64,000 nt of DNA from Streptomyces sp. STR69 (GCF_024519455.1 NZ_JALJRY010000007.1:242880-306879), one strand, 5' to 3'; counted from the first letter of the stretch, positions 50,304 to 57,420 are shown. Notes: a model not told the origin generated them from the letters alone. Translations and numbers: made by a program.

Positions 50304-50557
50304 CGTCCCAACGCCTGCCAGACAGTCACGACAAGTGCACCCACGGCGGTCAGTGCGGCAATGGCCGGCAGCGGCCACCGTGTGTGCTCCAGTGCAACGA
50401 TGCGCGCGCTCAGATCATCCACTTCCTTGTCGGTCTCCTCGGTGCGATGGCTGAGCAGGGCCAGCCCTCCCTCGACGCGCGCGTAGGCGACGTCGAGGCG
50501 GCGGCGTAACTCTGCGAGTTCTCCATGTACCACGGGATGCTCGGGGTCGGCGGTCAC
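50300..50557 (-). CDS. Small coiled-coil membrane protein
   Basis: An 85-residue protein. Residues 1-55 are acidic and charged with heptad-like Leu/Val spacing (GELAELRRRLDVAYARVEGGLALLSHRTEETDKEVDDLSARIVALEH), and the C-terminus is one membrane helix (WPLPAIAALTAVGALVVTVWQALGR). GTG 50557 is preceded by AGGAG at eight bases. Function unknown. It lies on the host side of the prophage border. Confidence 0.72.
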   Translation of the reverse strand: MTADPEHPVVHGELAELRRRLDVAYARVEGGLALLSHRTEETDKEVDDLSARIVALEHTRWPLPAIAALTAVGALVVTVWQALGR

Positions 50558-50687
50558 GTGTCCGCTCCTTTCCGTAGTCGGAACATCCCTTGCATGCGCA
50601 TGAAGAGTCAACTCGCCTGGTGGACGCCAGGGGAGAGTGTGCGAGCGGCATATGCGGGCCCGGCGCGCACACGGTGTGTGAATGCCG

Positions 50688-50719
50688 CGGGCCCGGCACT
50701 CCGATGAGCGCCGGGCCCG
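50688..50719 (-). terminator. Terminator of the hbd-type gene stump
   Basis: Ten-base perfect arms CGGGCCCGGC and GCCGGGCCCG around a 12-base loop, 43 bases downstream of the stop of the gene stump at 50762. It is the original terminator of the interrupted gene. Confidence 0.8.
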
Positions 50720-50761
50720 TAACGGCCGTAATGTGACGGTGAGTTGCCGCGAGGCGGGTGC

Positions 50762-50878
50762 TCAGCCGTAGGTGTAGAACCCCGAGCCGGACTTACGGCC
50801 GAGGCGGCCCGCGTCGACCATGCGCTGGAGCAGCGGGGGAGCGGCGTAGAGCGGCTCCTTGTACTCCTCGTACATCGA
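50762..50878 (-). pseudogene. 3' stump of a 3-hydroxybutyryl-CoA dehydrogenase gene, cut by the prophage
   Basis: The last 38 codons and stop of an HBD-type enzyme are intact: residues reading SMYEEYKEPLYAAPPLLQRM, then VDAGRLGRKSGSGFYTYG. Upstream of the serine codon at 50876-50878 the homologous reading turns to DHSTHS and matches nothing in the family. The rest of the gene should be at the far end of the prophage, to the right of this window. This defines the left attachment junction at about 50876-50890. Confidence 0.8.
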
Positions 50879-51371
50879 GCTGTGGGTGGAGTGATCTGCG
50901 GCGTTGAGTCTCCGGGTGGTGCTGACCAGGCAACATGCTTGTGTCGCGTTATTCCTTCATGTTCCGTGTTAGCCCGCTACGGAACCCCCTGGAACCCCCC
51001 TGGGGCGACGAAACCTCCCTCAGGGCCCCCTCGCGAAACGGCCCCTGAAGTGGGCAAACGACAAGTCCCCCTTGCGCTGACTGGCGGCGCAAGAGGGACT
51101 GCCCTCCCGTCGATGAGGCGCGCTTCCCAACGGCTTCGTCGACGGGCGTTCTGGGTTATGCCGCAGTCGAGCGGCAGCTGACGTCATGTCTAACTGATTC
51201 GATATAGATGTGTCACTCACCCATTCGAGTGAACACACGTTCGAATACCCCACACTAGCCTTAGCCCTGCGGCATATGCCAGAGCCGCAGGGCTGTGGGT
51301 CGCGAAGGCGCCGCTGTTGCAGGAGTGGGGCGATCATCAGGATGCCCAGCCTCAAGCAAGATCACACAAAT
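50879..51371. other. Prophage border region with two long hairpins
   Basis: Almost 500 bases between the hbd stump and the operator of the HTH gene, without a convincing gene. Hairpin 1 at 51064-51100 has 14-base arms (AGTCCCCCTTGCGC / GCGCAAGAGGGACT, one mismatch, nine-base loop). Hairpin 2 at 51263-51294 has 11-base perfect arms AGCCCTGCGGC / GCCGCAGGGCT. They look like terminators isolating phage and host transcription. The region also contains the attachment arm; no short direct repeat defining a core could be confirmed from this end alone. Confidence 0.6.
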
Positions 51372-51385
51372 TAGGGTCGACCCTA
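51372..51385. promoter_or_regulatory. Palindromic operator of the small HTH gene
   Basis: Perfect 14-base palindrome TAGGGTCGACCCTA located 35 bases upstream of the start at 51421. Likely bound by a phage repressor, perhaps the HTH protein itself. Inferred. Confidence 0.6.
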
Positions 51386-51420
51386 TTCCTTGCTGATCAT
51401 GAGGTGGCGAGCGTTGACGG

Positions 51421-51657
51421 GTGTCTCGTCCTACTCCGCCCGACGCTCGGGTCCTCGCCCGCCGCCGCCAGGTGGGGGAGCAGATCCGTCGCGTGCGCGA
51501 GGCCCACAACATGACGCAACCTGACGTGTGCGGACGGGCTGGGATCGACGTCGCCACGTACAGCCGGATCGAGGGAGGCCACGCATCGCCTCTCCTCGAC
51601 ACCTTGATCCGCATCGCCGACGCGATGGGCGTCCCTCTCACGGAACTGGTGAAGTAG
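51421..51657 (+). CDS. Small XRE-family HTH protein (prophage)
   Basis: A 78-residue protein that is almost only a Cro/CI-type helix-turn-helix (LARRRQVGEQIRRVREAHNMTQPDVCGRAGIDVATYSRIEGGHASPLLDTLIRIADAMGVPLTELVK, about 13-78). GTG 51421 follows GAGGTGG at about 13 bases, a long spacing, so the start is less certain. It is the only well supported plus-strand gene in the prophage part seen, and it lies near the attachment junction; an immunity or excision control role is possible. Confidence 0.75.
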   Translation: MSRPTPPDARVLARRRQVGEQIRRVREAHNMTQPDVCGRAGIDVATYSRIEGGHASPLLDTLIRIADAMGVPLTELVK

Positions 51658-51745
51658 AGCGGCCACCCGCCCTACCCCGCTCCGTCACAGACGGCCGTTC
51701 AGCCCGAGACCGGCGGAGCTTAGGGGGCTGCCGGCCCCGGGGGTC

Positions 51746-52144
51746 TCACAGGCGGGGGCCGATCGCGACCCGGTCGTTGCCCGCTAGCCGCAGAATCGTC
51801 CGCTGCACGATCAGCATCCGCCGCTCGTCGAGATCCGGGACGACAGCCAACGTGATGTGCCCGATGCCCACGATCGACAGAACGAGGCCGAGGAACGCCC
51901 TCTGGTGGTCGTCCAGGCCGAGGCCGTAGAGACGCCCCATCAGCCCTTCCCACCTGCATATCGGCGCGCCGTCCTCCTCGGCGACGAGCACGGCGCGGAC
52001 GGCCGACTGGGCGAGGATCGTCCCCTCGTCCGCGAGGGCCTGCGCGGCGATCCTGTCCCGACCGGCCCTCGCGGACTGCACGAGCAGCTGGCCGAGCGTC
52101 GGGACTTCGTCCTCGACTGCTGCGGTCCCCTCGGTGATCGTCAT
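51746..52144 (-). CDS. Hypothetical prophage protein (132 aa)
   Basis: A 132-residue protein with no recognised domain. It is mainly helical by appearance: Ala/Leu-rich EVPTLGQLLVQSARAGRDRIAAQALADEG, then LDDHQRAFLGLVLSIVGIGHITLAVVPDLDERRMLIVQRTILRLAG. ATG 52144 has GGAGG seven bases upstream. It lies just downstream of the 143-residue gene on the same strand and is probably co-transcribed with it. Confidence 0.65.
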   Translation of the reverse strand: MTITEGTAAVEDEVPTLGQLLVQSARAGRDRIAAQALADEGTILAQSAVRAVLVAEEDGAPICRWEGLMGRLYGLGLDDHQRAFLGLVLSIVGIGHITLAVVPDLDERRMLIVQRTILRLAGNDRVAIGPRL

Positions 52145-52164
52145 CCTGATACCTCCGCAGAGAG

Positions 52165-52596
52165 TCATTTTCCGGCATGGCCGAGTGCGGCAACGAGCGC
52201 CGCGGGGTCGGTCAGGAGTCCCGAGCCGTCAGGGCGGTTCATCCAGAAGCGGCCCTCCAACTGCCAGCCGGTCGGCGGGCAGCGCAGCGTCCATCCAGCG
52301 CGCCGGACGCGGACTTCTTGAATCCCCGACAAGGCGTCAGCGGCGGTGGCGGGCATGAGCCACCAGGCAGCGTCTGTCTCTGTGTCGCAGAGGACAGGGC
52401 CGTGGCACTTCCGATTGAGGGCGCGCATCGCGGGGAGGAGGCGTGTCTCGGCTGCGAGCCAGCGTGTGCCGGTGGCTATCGGGGCGAGTTCTTCCTTCTC
52501 CCACGTCATACGGACGACGGTCGGATGCGGGGAGCATCCGGCGAGCCACGCGTCCCCAGCTTCATGCAGCCGGGCAATGCTCTTGGGCATAGCCAT
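52165..52596 (-). CDS. Hypothetical prophage protein (143 aa)
   Basis: A 143-residue protein, domain not recognised; Trp-rich segments (TWEKEELAPIATGTRWLAAETRLLPAMRALN and TDAAWWLMPATAADALSGIQEVRVRRAGWTLRCPP) suggest a globular fold. ATG 52596 gives MAMPKSIARLHE. The operator TGCAC-GTTG-GTGCA lies 71 bases upstream, the same as in front of the 54285 operon, so it is probably under the same control. Confidence 0.65.
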   Translation of the reverse strand: MAMPKSIARLHEAGDAWLAGCSPHPTVVRMTWEKEELAPIATGTRWLAAETRLLPAMRALNRKCHGPVLCDTETDAAWWLMPATAADALSGIQEVRVRRAGWTLRCPPTGWQLEGRFWMNRPDGSGLLTDPAALVAALGHAGK

Positions 52597-52667
52597 GTCC
52601 GTGCACCTCCGTCCGTCCGGGTCTGTTACGGACCGTACGGAGAGTGCGACTCCGGGCTCTACTTTGG

Positions 52668-52681
52668 TGCACGTTGGTGCA
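52668..52681. promoter_or_regulatory. TGCAC/GTGCA operator, copy 1
   Basis: Inverted repeat TGCAC-GTTG-GTGCA, identical over 14 bases to the element at 54311-54324. It lies between the stop of the HTH/DUF5753 gene and the start of the 143-residue gene. Further GTGCA half-sites overlap it. Confidence 0.6.
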
Positions 52682-52686
52682 CGAAT

Positions 52687-53538
52687 TCATCCCAGTGCGG
52701 CGATGGCGTCGTGGATGAGGGACCGGGCCTTGTCGCCGTGTACCGCGAGGTGAGCGAGTTCCTGGAACACGTCCACGTACATGGCCAGCTCGCGCGGCTG
52801 GGTGATGGTGAGGTATCCGGAGACCAGCTCGACGGCGACCTGAGCGCTATCGAAGATCCAGAAGTCCTCCACGGGGCGCATCGCCGAACGGTCCGGCTGC
52901 ATCGGCACGATGCCCAAGCTGACGTTCGGCAGGAATCCCACGGTGAGCAGGTGGCGCAGCTGCTCCCGCATCACTTCCCGACCGCCGATACCGTTCCGCA
53001 GCACGGCCTCCTCCAGCACGAACGCGAAGATGCGGCGCCCCTCGTAGAGGACGTGCTGACGATCCATGCGCTCGGCGACCGCAGCGTCCACATCGTCGAT
53101 CAGCCGTCGCCGCCGGCGGGTCGCGTGGAGGATCGCTGTGGTGTAGCCCACGGTCTGCAGCAGACCAGGGATCAGCCAGGAGTCATACACGCGGTGCGCG
53201 CGCGTGCGCTCGTACAGGGAACGGACGGATTCTTGAGCGGCCTTGAGTCCGGACCGTTCCATCCGGCTCCACTCGATCCACATTCCCTCGACGGCCCGCA
53301 GCGCGGCGACGAGTTCCTCGGCCTGGTCCTCGACCGCGCACGCGCGCGCCCACGCGCGCACATCCTCAGGCGCCGGCGCCGTCCGCCCGTTCTCGATTCG
53401 GGAGACTTTCGAGTGGCTCCAACTCGTGCTCGATGCGAGCCCGCGCACCGTCAATTCCGCGTCCAGGCGTAGGTCTCGCAGCCGGGCGGCGAGGGCCTGG
53501 CGTGCGGCTTGGGCGCTGGAAGACGGTGGCGCGGGCAT
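52687..53538 (-). CDS. WhiJ-like regulator (XRE HTH + DUF5753)
   Basis: A 283-residue regulator. The HTH covers about 15-65 (LAARLRDLRLDAELTVRGLASSTSWSHSKVSRIENGRTAPAPEDVRAWARAC), and the rest is the DUF5753 domain (SVRSLYERTRAHRVYDSWLIPGLLQTVGYTTAILHATRRRR, later SAQVAVELVSGYLTITQPRELAMYVDVFQELAHLAVHGDKARSLI). This is the layout of WhiJ and its many streptomycete paralogues, which act with small DUF397 proteins and affect development. ATG 53538 starts MPAPPSSSAQAARQ, seven bases after the DUF6879 stop. Confidence 0.92.
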   Translation of the reverse strand: MPAPPSSSAQAARQALAARLRDLRLDAELTVRGLASSTSWSHSKVSRIENGRTAPAPEDVRAWARACAVEDQAEELVAALRAVEGMWIEWSRMERSGLKAAQESVRSLYERTRAHRVYDSWLIPGLLQTVGYTTAILHATRRRRRLIDDVDAAVAERMDRQHVLYEGRRIFAFVLEEAVLRNGIGGREVMREQLRHLLTVGFLPNVSLGIVPMQPDRSAMRPVEDFWIFDSAQVAVELVSGYLTITQPRELAMYVDVFQELAHLAVHGDKARSLIHDAIAALG

Positions 53539-53545
53539 CGCTCGG

Positions 53546-54040
53546 TCAGACCTTGTAGTCCTCGTGCGGGATGGCGCGCTCCCATACGGCCTCGAATGCG
53601 GACGAGCACAGTCGAGCAACGGCAGGGTCCTGGGTCCACTCGTCGCCGAGGACGTCTCCGTCGCCGGAGAAGTGCCCGAAGCGCACGACCTTGCCGTCCA
53701 GGATCCAGAAGTCGTTGCCTGGCAGCGCGATGTCCGAGGCCCGCCGACGCGGCAGCCACCGCACCGCTTCTCCGGCCGCGAGGTTCTGCGGAGTCGTGGC
53801 GTGCTCGAACCGGATGTAGTCCGTGACCGGCTCGGACACGATGCGGGCCCGGCGCATGACGACACCGCGCCCGACGGCCTCCTGTACCAGTTCCGTCCAC
53901 GGCCGGTAGAACTCGGCCATGTCGAGGTGCTCGCCACGCCTCCAGCTCAGATACGTCGGGTCGTTCGGGGTGTAGCTGTCGCGCATCTCCAGGTGGAAGG
54001 CCGTCCGCTGTGCGGCCCGGAGTCGTTCAGTAAAGGTCAC
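53546..54040 (-). CDS. DUF6879 protein
   Basis: A 164-residue DUF6879 protein (TFTERLRAAQRTAFHLEMRDSYTPNDPTYLSWRRGEHLD, then YIRFEHATTPQNLAAGEAVRWLPRRRASDIALPGNDFWILDGKVVRFGHFSGDGD). This domain is found next to DUF5753 and DUF397 genes in streptomycetes; its role is unknown. GTG 54040 overlaps the preceding stop (GTGA), so it is coupled. Confidence 0.9.
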   Translation of the reverse strand: MTFTERLRAAQRTAFHLEMRDSYTPNDPTYLSWRRGEHLDMAEFYRPWTELVQEAVGRGVVMRRARIVSEPVTDYIRFEHATTPQNLAAGEAVRWLPRRRASDIALPGNDFWILDGKVVRFGHFSGDGDVLGDEWTQDPAVARLCSSAFEAVWERAIPHEDYKV

Positions 54041-54285
54041 CGGTCGCCTTCGTCGTCGCGGGGGATGAACTGCCGCATCACCTTCGGCAGGCGGATGATC
54101 GTCTCGTGGTCGGGGACGTCGGTGGAGTGCCCAGGGATCGAGCCGATCTCCTGGCAGGCCGCCACTTCGTCCTCCGTGGCCTTGTAGGACTGGATGAGTA
54201 GGTCGCCTGTCTCCTTGTCGAGCCAGATCGTCGGCGAGTCCACGTGCGGCGTGTTCGGGATGATGCCCAGAAACTCTAGCTGCAT
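54037..54285 (-). CDS. Small hypothetical protein heading the WhiJ-like operon
   Basis: An 82-residue protein, mixed charged and hydrophobic (MQLEFLGIIPNTPHVDSPTIWLDKETGDLLIQSYKATEDEVAACQEIGSIPGHSTDVPDHETIIRLPKVMRQFIPRDDEGDR). ATG 54285 has GGAG six bases upstream. The first gene of the operon with DUF6879 and HTH/DUF5753. The TGCAC/GTGCA operator lies 26 bases upstream. Similar small acidic partners are common in such clusters. Confidence 0.75.
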   Translation of the reverse strand: MQLEFLGIIPNTPHVDSPTIWLDKETGDLLIQSYKATEDEVAACQEIGSIPGHSTDVPDHETIIRLPKVMRQFIPRDDEGDR

Positions 54286-54310
54286 GGCGATCTCCGTCGT
54301 GTCGGTGTGT

Positions 54311-54324
54311 TGCACGTTGGTGCA
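54311..54324. promoter_or_regulatory. TGCAC/GTGCA operator, copy 2
   Basis: TGCAC-GTTG-GTGCA in front of the 54285-52687 operon, identical to 52668-52681. Position close to the start suggests repression; the HTH/DUF5753 protein of the same operon is the best candidate. Confidence 0.65.
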
Positions 54325-54396
54325 TCACACCGTCGTCCGATCAGCGACGACTCGTCAAGACGGCGTCACGCCAAGTGACTTCGGCCGGAAATGACG

Positions 54397-54438
54397 AAAG
54401 GCCACCCGCCAAGTCACGACAACTGGCAGGTGGCCTTT
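54397..54438. terminator. Terminator downstream of the DUF397 gene
   Basis: Long stem with arms AAAGGCCACCCGCC and GGCAGGTGGCCTTT (one mismatch), with A/T ends on both sides, so it can stop transcription in both directions. It follows the DUF397 stop by six bases. Confidence 0.85.
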
Positions 54439-54444
54439 GGCCGT

Positions 54445-54639
54445 TCAGACCGTGGCGGTCTTTGCCCAGCCGACGAAGCCCGTCCACGCGGGGCCTGCGA
54501 TCGCCACGTGGGCGCGCTCGCGGCACTTGGTGTCGCGGACCAGGATGCCAGCGGCGGGACGTGCCCACTCGACGCACGATCCCGTGTCGGTGTACGTAGA
54601 CGTCTTCCAGTCCAATGGCTCGTCTTGGGGTCCCTGCAC
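54445..54639 (-). CDS. DUF397 protein
   Basis: A 64-residue DUF397 protein: DWKTSTYTDTGSCVEWARPAAGILVRDTKCRERAHVAIAGPAWTGFVGWAKTATV has the family pattern of W-x-S-x-Y, CVEW, VRD-K and the final aromatic W..FV. Such small proteins pair with WhiJ-like HTH/DUF5753 regulators. GTG 54639 has GAGGGG six bases upstream. It stands on its own transcript, separated from the WhiJ-like operon by a terminator. Confidence 0.9.
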   Translation of the reverse strand: MQGPQDEPLDWKTSTYTDTGSCVEWARPAAGILVRDTKCRERAHVAIAGPAWTGFVGWAKTATV

Positions 54640-54716
54640 AACGCGCCCCTCACTTCGCCGATGGTGTTCCCGACTCGCAGCGTAGAAGACCGGGCCTGCC
54701 CCTGGGCATGACGAAA

Positions 54717-54748
54717 CGGCCCCCACCGCCCGAAGGCAGTGAGGGCCG
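54717..54748 (-). terminator. Terminator after the lysis cassette
   Basis: Stem CGGCCCCCACCGCC / GGCAGTGAGGGCCG with a CGAA loop and two mismatches, followed on the minus strand by TTTCG. It lies seven bases after the stop of the last lysis-block gene. Confidence 0.7.
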
Positions 54749-54755
54749 AAATCGT

Positions 54756-55109
54756 TCAACGCTGGTCGATGAGGTGGGCGTCGCGCGGGTCCGGCTCGGG
54801 TACTGATCCGCCCAGCGTGCGAATCGTCGTCTTCAGTACATGCATGTATCGGGACATCGCACCGATCCGCGCTCGGTCGTCGGCCTGCGCAAGCTCCAAC
54901 TGGCGGATGCGCCGACCCTGCCGCACCACCATGCGGGCGATGCCCTCAACGGTCGTCAGATCCGGATCGGCGAGATCCTCCACGATCGCCAGGCCGAGTG
55001 CCGGCGGGTCCTCGTCGGGGCGGTCCCGGTTGATCAGGGCGATCGCGACCGAGGTCACCGACCCGGCGACGATCGCGATCAGCCCGTACAGCGTCATGTC
55101 CCCGCCCAT
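54756..55109 (-). CDS. Small membrane protein, end of the lysis block
   Basis: A 117-residue protein with one N-terminal membrane helix (TLYGLIAIVAGSVTSVAIALI, about 5-26) and a charged helical tail (VVRQGRRIRQLELAQADDRARIGAMSRYMHVLKTTIRTL). Starts at ATG 55109 overlapping the previous stop (TGATG). Layout fits a holin-accessory or spanin-like component, but no motif proves this. Confidence 0.75.
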   Translation of the reverse strand: MGGDMTLYGLIAIVAGSVTSVAIALINRDRPDEDPPALGLAIVEDLADPDLTTVEGIARMVVRQGRRIRQLELAQADDRARIGAMSRYMHVLKTTIRTLGGSVPEPDPRDAHLIDQR

Positions 55110-55597
55110 CAAGCTCCCCCTCTCGCGGTGTTCGCGGCTGTGAGCCGCAGGTGCTCCACCTCCTCGTCCAGCGCGCGCCGTTGTCGGCGCTCAGCGCGTA
55201 GGTGCCGGGTCGCCGCTGCGAGCAGTCCGAGCAGGACCGGGTAGCCGAGCCAGGTGAAGCCGCTGTTGAAGCCCTGCGGGAACTCGCCGAGTAGGCGCGC
55301 GATGACGTAGGCCGCTGCCCAGATCGCGGGGATCCCGGCGGCCGGGACCAAGCCGACCCACGTCCACCGATTCGGCAGGAACGCCGCCAGAGTGGAAAGC
55401 AGTCCGGCACCGATCCAGGCCCAGCCCCACACACAGACGTCGGCGACCGCGGTCAGTGCCGCGGCTCCCCGGACGGTGCCGTATCTCGGGTCGAGCGCGA
55501 GGCCGATGCCCCAGTTGATCCAGAGGAGGCCAACGATGAGGAGCCCGGCGCCGAGCGGGCCCAGGCGCCGGGACACTCGCTGGGCCGGGCCAAGCAT
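55109..55597 (-). CDS. Membrane protein of the lysis block (four helices)
   Basis: A 162-residue protein with about four hydrophobic helices (LGAGLLIVGLLWINWGIGLAL, AALTAVADVCVWGWAWIGAGLLSTLAAFL, WVGLVPAAGIPAIWAAAYVIARLL, WLGYPVLLGLLAAATRHL) and a charged C-terminus. Its start overlaps the previous stop (TGATG) and its stop overlaps the next start. Probably a holin or a holin partner. Confidence 0.75.
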   Translation of the reverse strand: MLGPAQRVSRRLGPLGAGLLIVGLLWINWGIGLALDPRYGTVRGAAALTAVADVCVWGWAWIGAGLLSTLAAFLPNRWTWVGLVPAAGIPAIWAAAYVIARLLGEFPQGFNSGFTWLGYPVLLGLLAAATRHLRAERRQRRALDEEVEHLRLTAANTARGGA

Positions 55598-55902
55598 CAG
55601 GCTGCCTTGGCGAAGGCGTCTTGCGCCTTGGTTGCGACGCCGACCGGCTTCCAGAAGCCGAAGTGCGCTGCGACGCCCTGGACGAACGCGACCACAGTCA
55701 GGATCACGCCGGTGGTGACGCTGTAGCCGGGGCCTGCGTTGGCGAGTTCGACGACGAAGCCGCTCGCCGCCGAGAGCGCGAGGAGGAGTACGGCCTTGAG
55801 CCCGGCTGAGGTGACCCGGGTGGTGACCAGGCCGACGAGGACGGGCAGGAAGAAGTTCGCGACGAGGGCGAGTGCGTAGGCTCTGTCGAGGTGGACCTGC
55901 AT
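55597..55902 (-). CDS. Putative phage holin
   Basis: A 101-residue protein with two to three hydrophobic segments (LALVANFFLPVLVGLVTTRV, AVLLLALSAASGFVVELA, YSVTTGVILTVVAFVQGVAAHFGFW). The position directly after the endolysin and the size fit a holin. ATG 55902 has AAAGGAA eight bases upstream. Confidence 0.78.
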   Translation of the reverse strand: MQVHLDRAYALALVANFFLPVLVGLVTTRVTSAGLKAVLLLALSAASGFVVELANAGPGYSVTTGVILTVVAFVQGVAAHFGFWKPVGVATKAQDAFAKAA

Positions 55903-55923
55903 GGCGGGGTTCCTTTCGGGAGG

Positions 55924-56781
55924 TCAGACGTTGGGGACCTTGAGAGCGGCCCAGGAGGTGGCGCCGGGCCAGCCGTCGGCGGCGGTGCCCGTGTAGCCGA
56001 GCTTCCGCTGCCACTTCGCGTACGACGCCTTGTCGGCCGCCGTCCACTGAGGGCCCGGACCGTCGGTGTAGGCGGAGCAGCCTTCGGCGACGAGCCGCTT
56101 CCCCATTGCCGTGACGATCGCTGACCGGGGTGCCTTCTTGAACCAGGCCTCGCCGGGGAACGGCTCGTACGTCGGCTTCGTCGGGGGTTGCGCCGGGGCC
56201 GTCGGGAACTCAGGCCACGACAGCGGGTCGCTGTGGTCGTTCTCGGGGACGGCCTTGTGCGGGTACCAGCCGCTCTTGGTCTCCCACGTCTTCTCGTTGC
56301 GGATGCAGTTCTCCGGGCGGCCATTCGGCCACGCATCCGCCACACCCCAGGACTTCACCCACGCGTGCAGCTCGGCCCACCCCTTGCACGGGGTGTCTTT
56401 CAGCTTCGCGTAGACCTTCCCGCCGACCTCGCAGTACGGGAAGAACAAGGCCTCGATCTGGAGCACTACGCTGCCCGCGCGGTTCGTGCGGGTCCCGCCA
56501 GCCTTGTCGGCCAGGCTCTTACTGCGGGAGGTCGCCGGGACGAACTGCGTGTACCGACCGGTGAACGGGTCCCACAGGATGTGCGGGGCGACCGTGCGGC
56601 CGAACGCGTTCTTCCCGAAGTAGGCGACGAGGGTCTCGTACGGGACGAGCGGGAGCGGGCGGGCGGCGGTGCCGTTCTCGTCCCAGGTGATGTGCGGGAT
56701 GGCCTTCGCGGGTCCGCCGTCGGTCGCGGCGTGGTCGCCTATGTCCAGCCGGGTCGCGCCCGGCATCCACAGCTCAGGCAT
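55924..56781 (-). CDS. Phage endolysin with peptidoglycan-binding C-terminus
   Basis: A 285-residue lysin. The N-terminal catalytic part (PELWMPGATRLDIGDHAATDGGPAKAIPHITWDENG, then HILWDPFTGRYTQFVPATSRSKSLADKAGGTRTNRAGSVVLQIEALFFP, WAELHAWVKSWGVADAWPNG) resembles amidase-type endolysins of actinophages. A Pro-rich linker (TAPAQPPTKPTYEPFPGEAWF) leads to a peptidoglycan-binding-like domain (AMGKRLVAEGCSAYTDGPGPQWTAADKASYAKWQRKLGYTGTAADGWPGATSWAAL). Coupled at its start to the previous small gene (TGATG). Confidence 0.88.
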   Translation of the reverse strand: MPELWMPGATRLDIGDHAATDGGPAKAIPHITWDENGTAARPLPLVPYETLVAYFGKNAFGRTVAPHILWDPFTGRYTQFVPATSRSKSLADKAGGTRTNRAGSVVLQIEALFFPYCEVGGKVYAKLKDTPCKGWAELHAWVKSWGVADAWPNGRPENCIRNEKTWETKSGWYPHKAVPENDHSDPLSWPEFPTAPAQPPTKPTYEPFPGEAWFKKAPRSAIVTAMGKRLVAEGCSAYTDGPGPQWTAADKASYAKWQRKLGYTGTAADGWPGATSWAALKVPNV

Positions 56782-57020
56782 CAGACACGCTCCGGCCAGG
56801 TCCACACCGCAGGCGTGCCCTCGACACCGTCGAGGTTCTCTCGGTAGACGACGGAGGTCCGCCAGGTGATGGACTCTCCGTCGTGCAGCACGCGGACGTT
56901 GACTGTGGTCTCGGACCAGACGCGGGTGATGACGGCCGGGGCAATGACAGCCCCGTTGCTGGTCGCCGGATCGACGGGGACATGAACGATCCGTCCGATG
57001 GACGGCTGTTGCTGAGGCAC
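56781..57020 (-). CDS. Small conserved phage protein
   Basis: A 79-residue protein: PQQQPSIGRIVHVPVDPATSNGAVIAPAVITRVWSETTVNVRVLHDGESITWRTSVVY and final WTWPERV. The SIGRIVH...AAVV-RVW...W-WPPRV pattern is common in actinophages; function unknown. GTG 57020 has AGGAG seven bases upstream. In-frame ATGs at 57110 and 57128 would add a Cys-rich N-terminus (CRCSVCGCC) and also have ribosome-like sequence, so the start is not certain. Confidence 0.7.
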   Translation of the reverse strand: MPQQQPSIGRIVHVPVDPATSNGAVIAPAVITRVWSETTVNVRVLHDGESITWRTSVVYRENLDGVEGTPAVWTWPERV

Positions 57021-57130
57021 AGGGTTCTCCTTCGGTGTCCAGGGGTGGTTCCAGCCGCGGTGGTCGTGACGGCAGCATCCGCAGACCGAGCAGCGGCAGT
57101 CCTGTCCGGCCATCGGGCCTCCAGGCATGA

Positions 57131-57158
57131 GAAAAGCCCCGGCCATCTGGCTCGGGGC
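57131..57158 (-). terminator. Intrinsic terminator between tail and lysis genes
   Basis: On the minus strand: GCCCCGAGCC / GGCCGGGGC stem with an AGAT loop, followed by TTTTC. It lies 20 bases after the stop at 57178 and separates the tail operon from the lysis block. Confidence 0.85.
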
Positions 57159-57177
57159 GGGCGGTGTGGGGGCGCGA

Positions 57178-57420
57178 CTACAGGTCGGTGTTGGCGACCG
57201 TGATGCGACTCATGCCGACGATGCGTGAACCGGTGGCCTGCGTGAACGACTCCGCCAGGGCGCGGACCGCGGCGTCGGCGGCGGTGAGGTCGAGGGCGGA
57301 GGGAAACCCGGAGACCATGAGCTGGCTGGTGGAGCCGCCGTCCTGACCGTTGTCGTTGACGGTGACCTGGTACAGCGGGCTGGTGTCCGTGCCGATGGGG
57401 ACAGGCGTGGTGAACTCCAT
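57178..57420 (-). CDS. Small phage protein (80 aa)
   Basis: An 80-residue protein with no recognised domain; reads MEFTTPVPIGTDTSPLYQVTVNDNGQDGGSTSQLMVSGF then DLTAADAAVRALAESFTQATGSRIVGMSRITVANTDL, a mix suggesting a beta-rich start and helical end. ATG 57420 has GGAG six bases upstream. Between the tail-appendage gene and the terminator. Confidence 0.72.
   Translation of the reverse strand: MEFTTPVPIGTDTSPLYQVTVNDNGQDGGSTSQLMVSGFPSALDLTAADAAVRALAESFTQATGSRIVGMSRITVANTDL

Noticed and set aside
51020..51355. A 111-residue minus-strand frame in the prophage border region
   Set aside because: It runs across both hairpins, has no ribosome site and no recognisable pattern.
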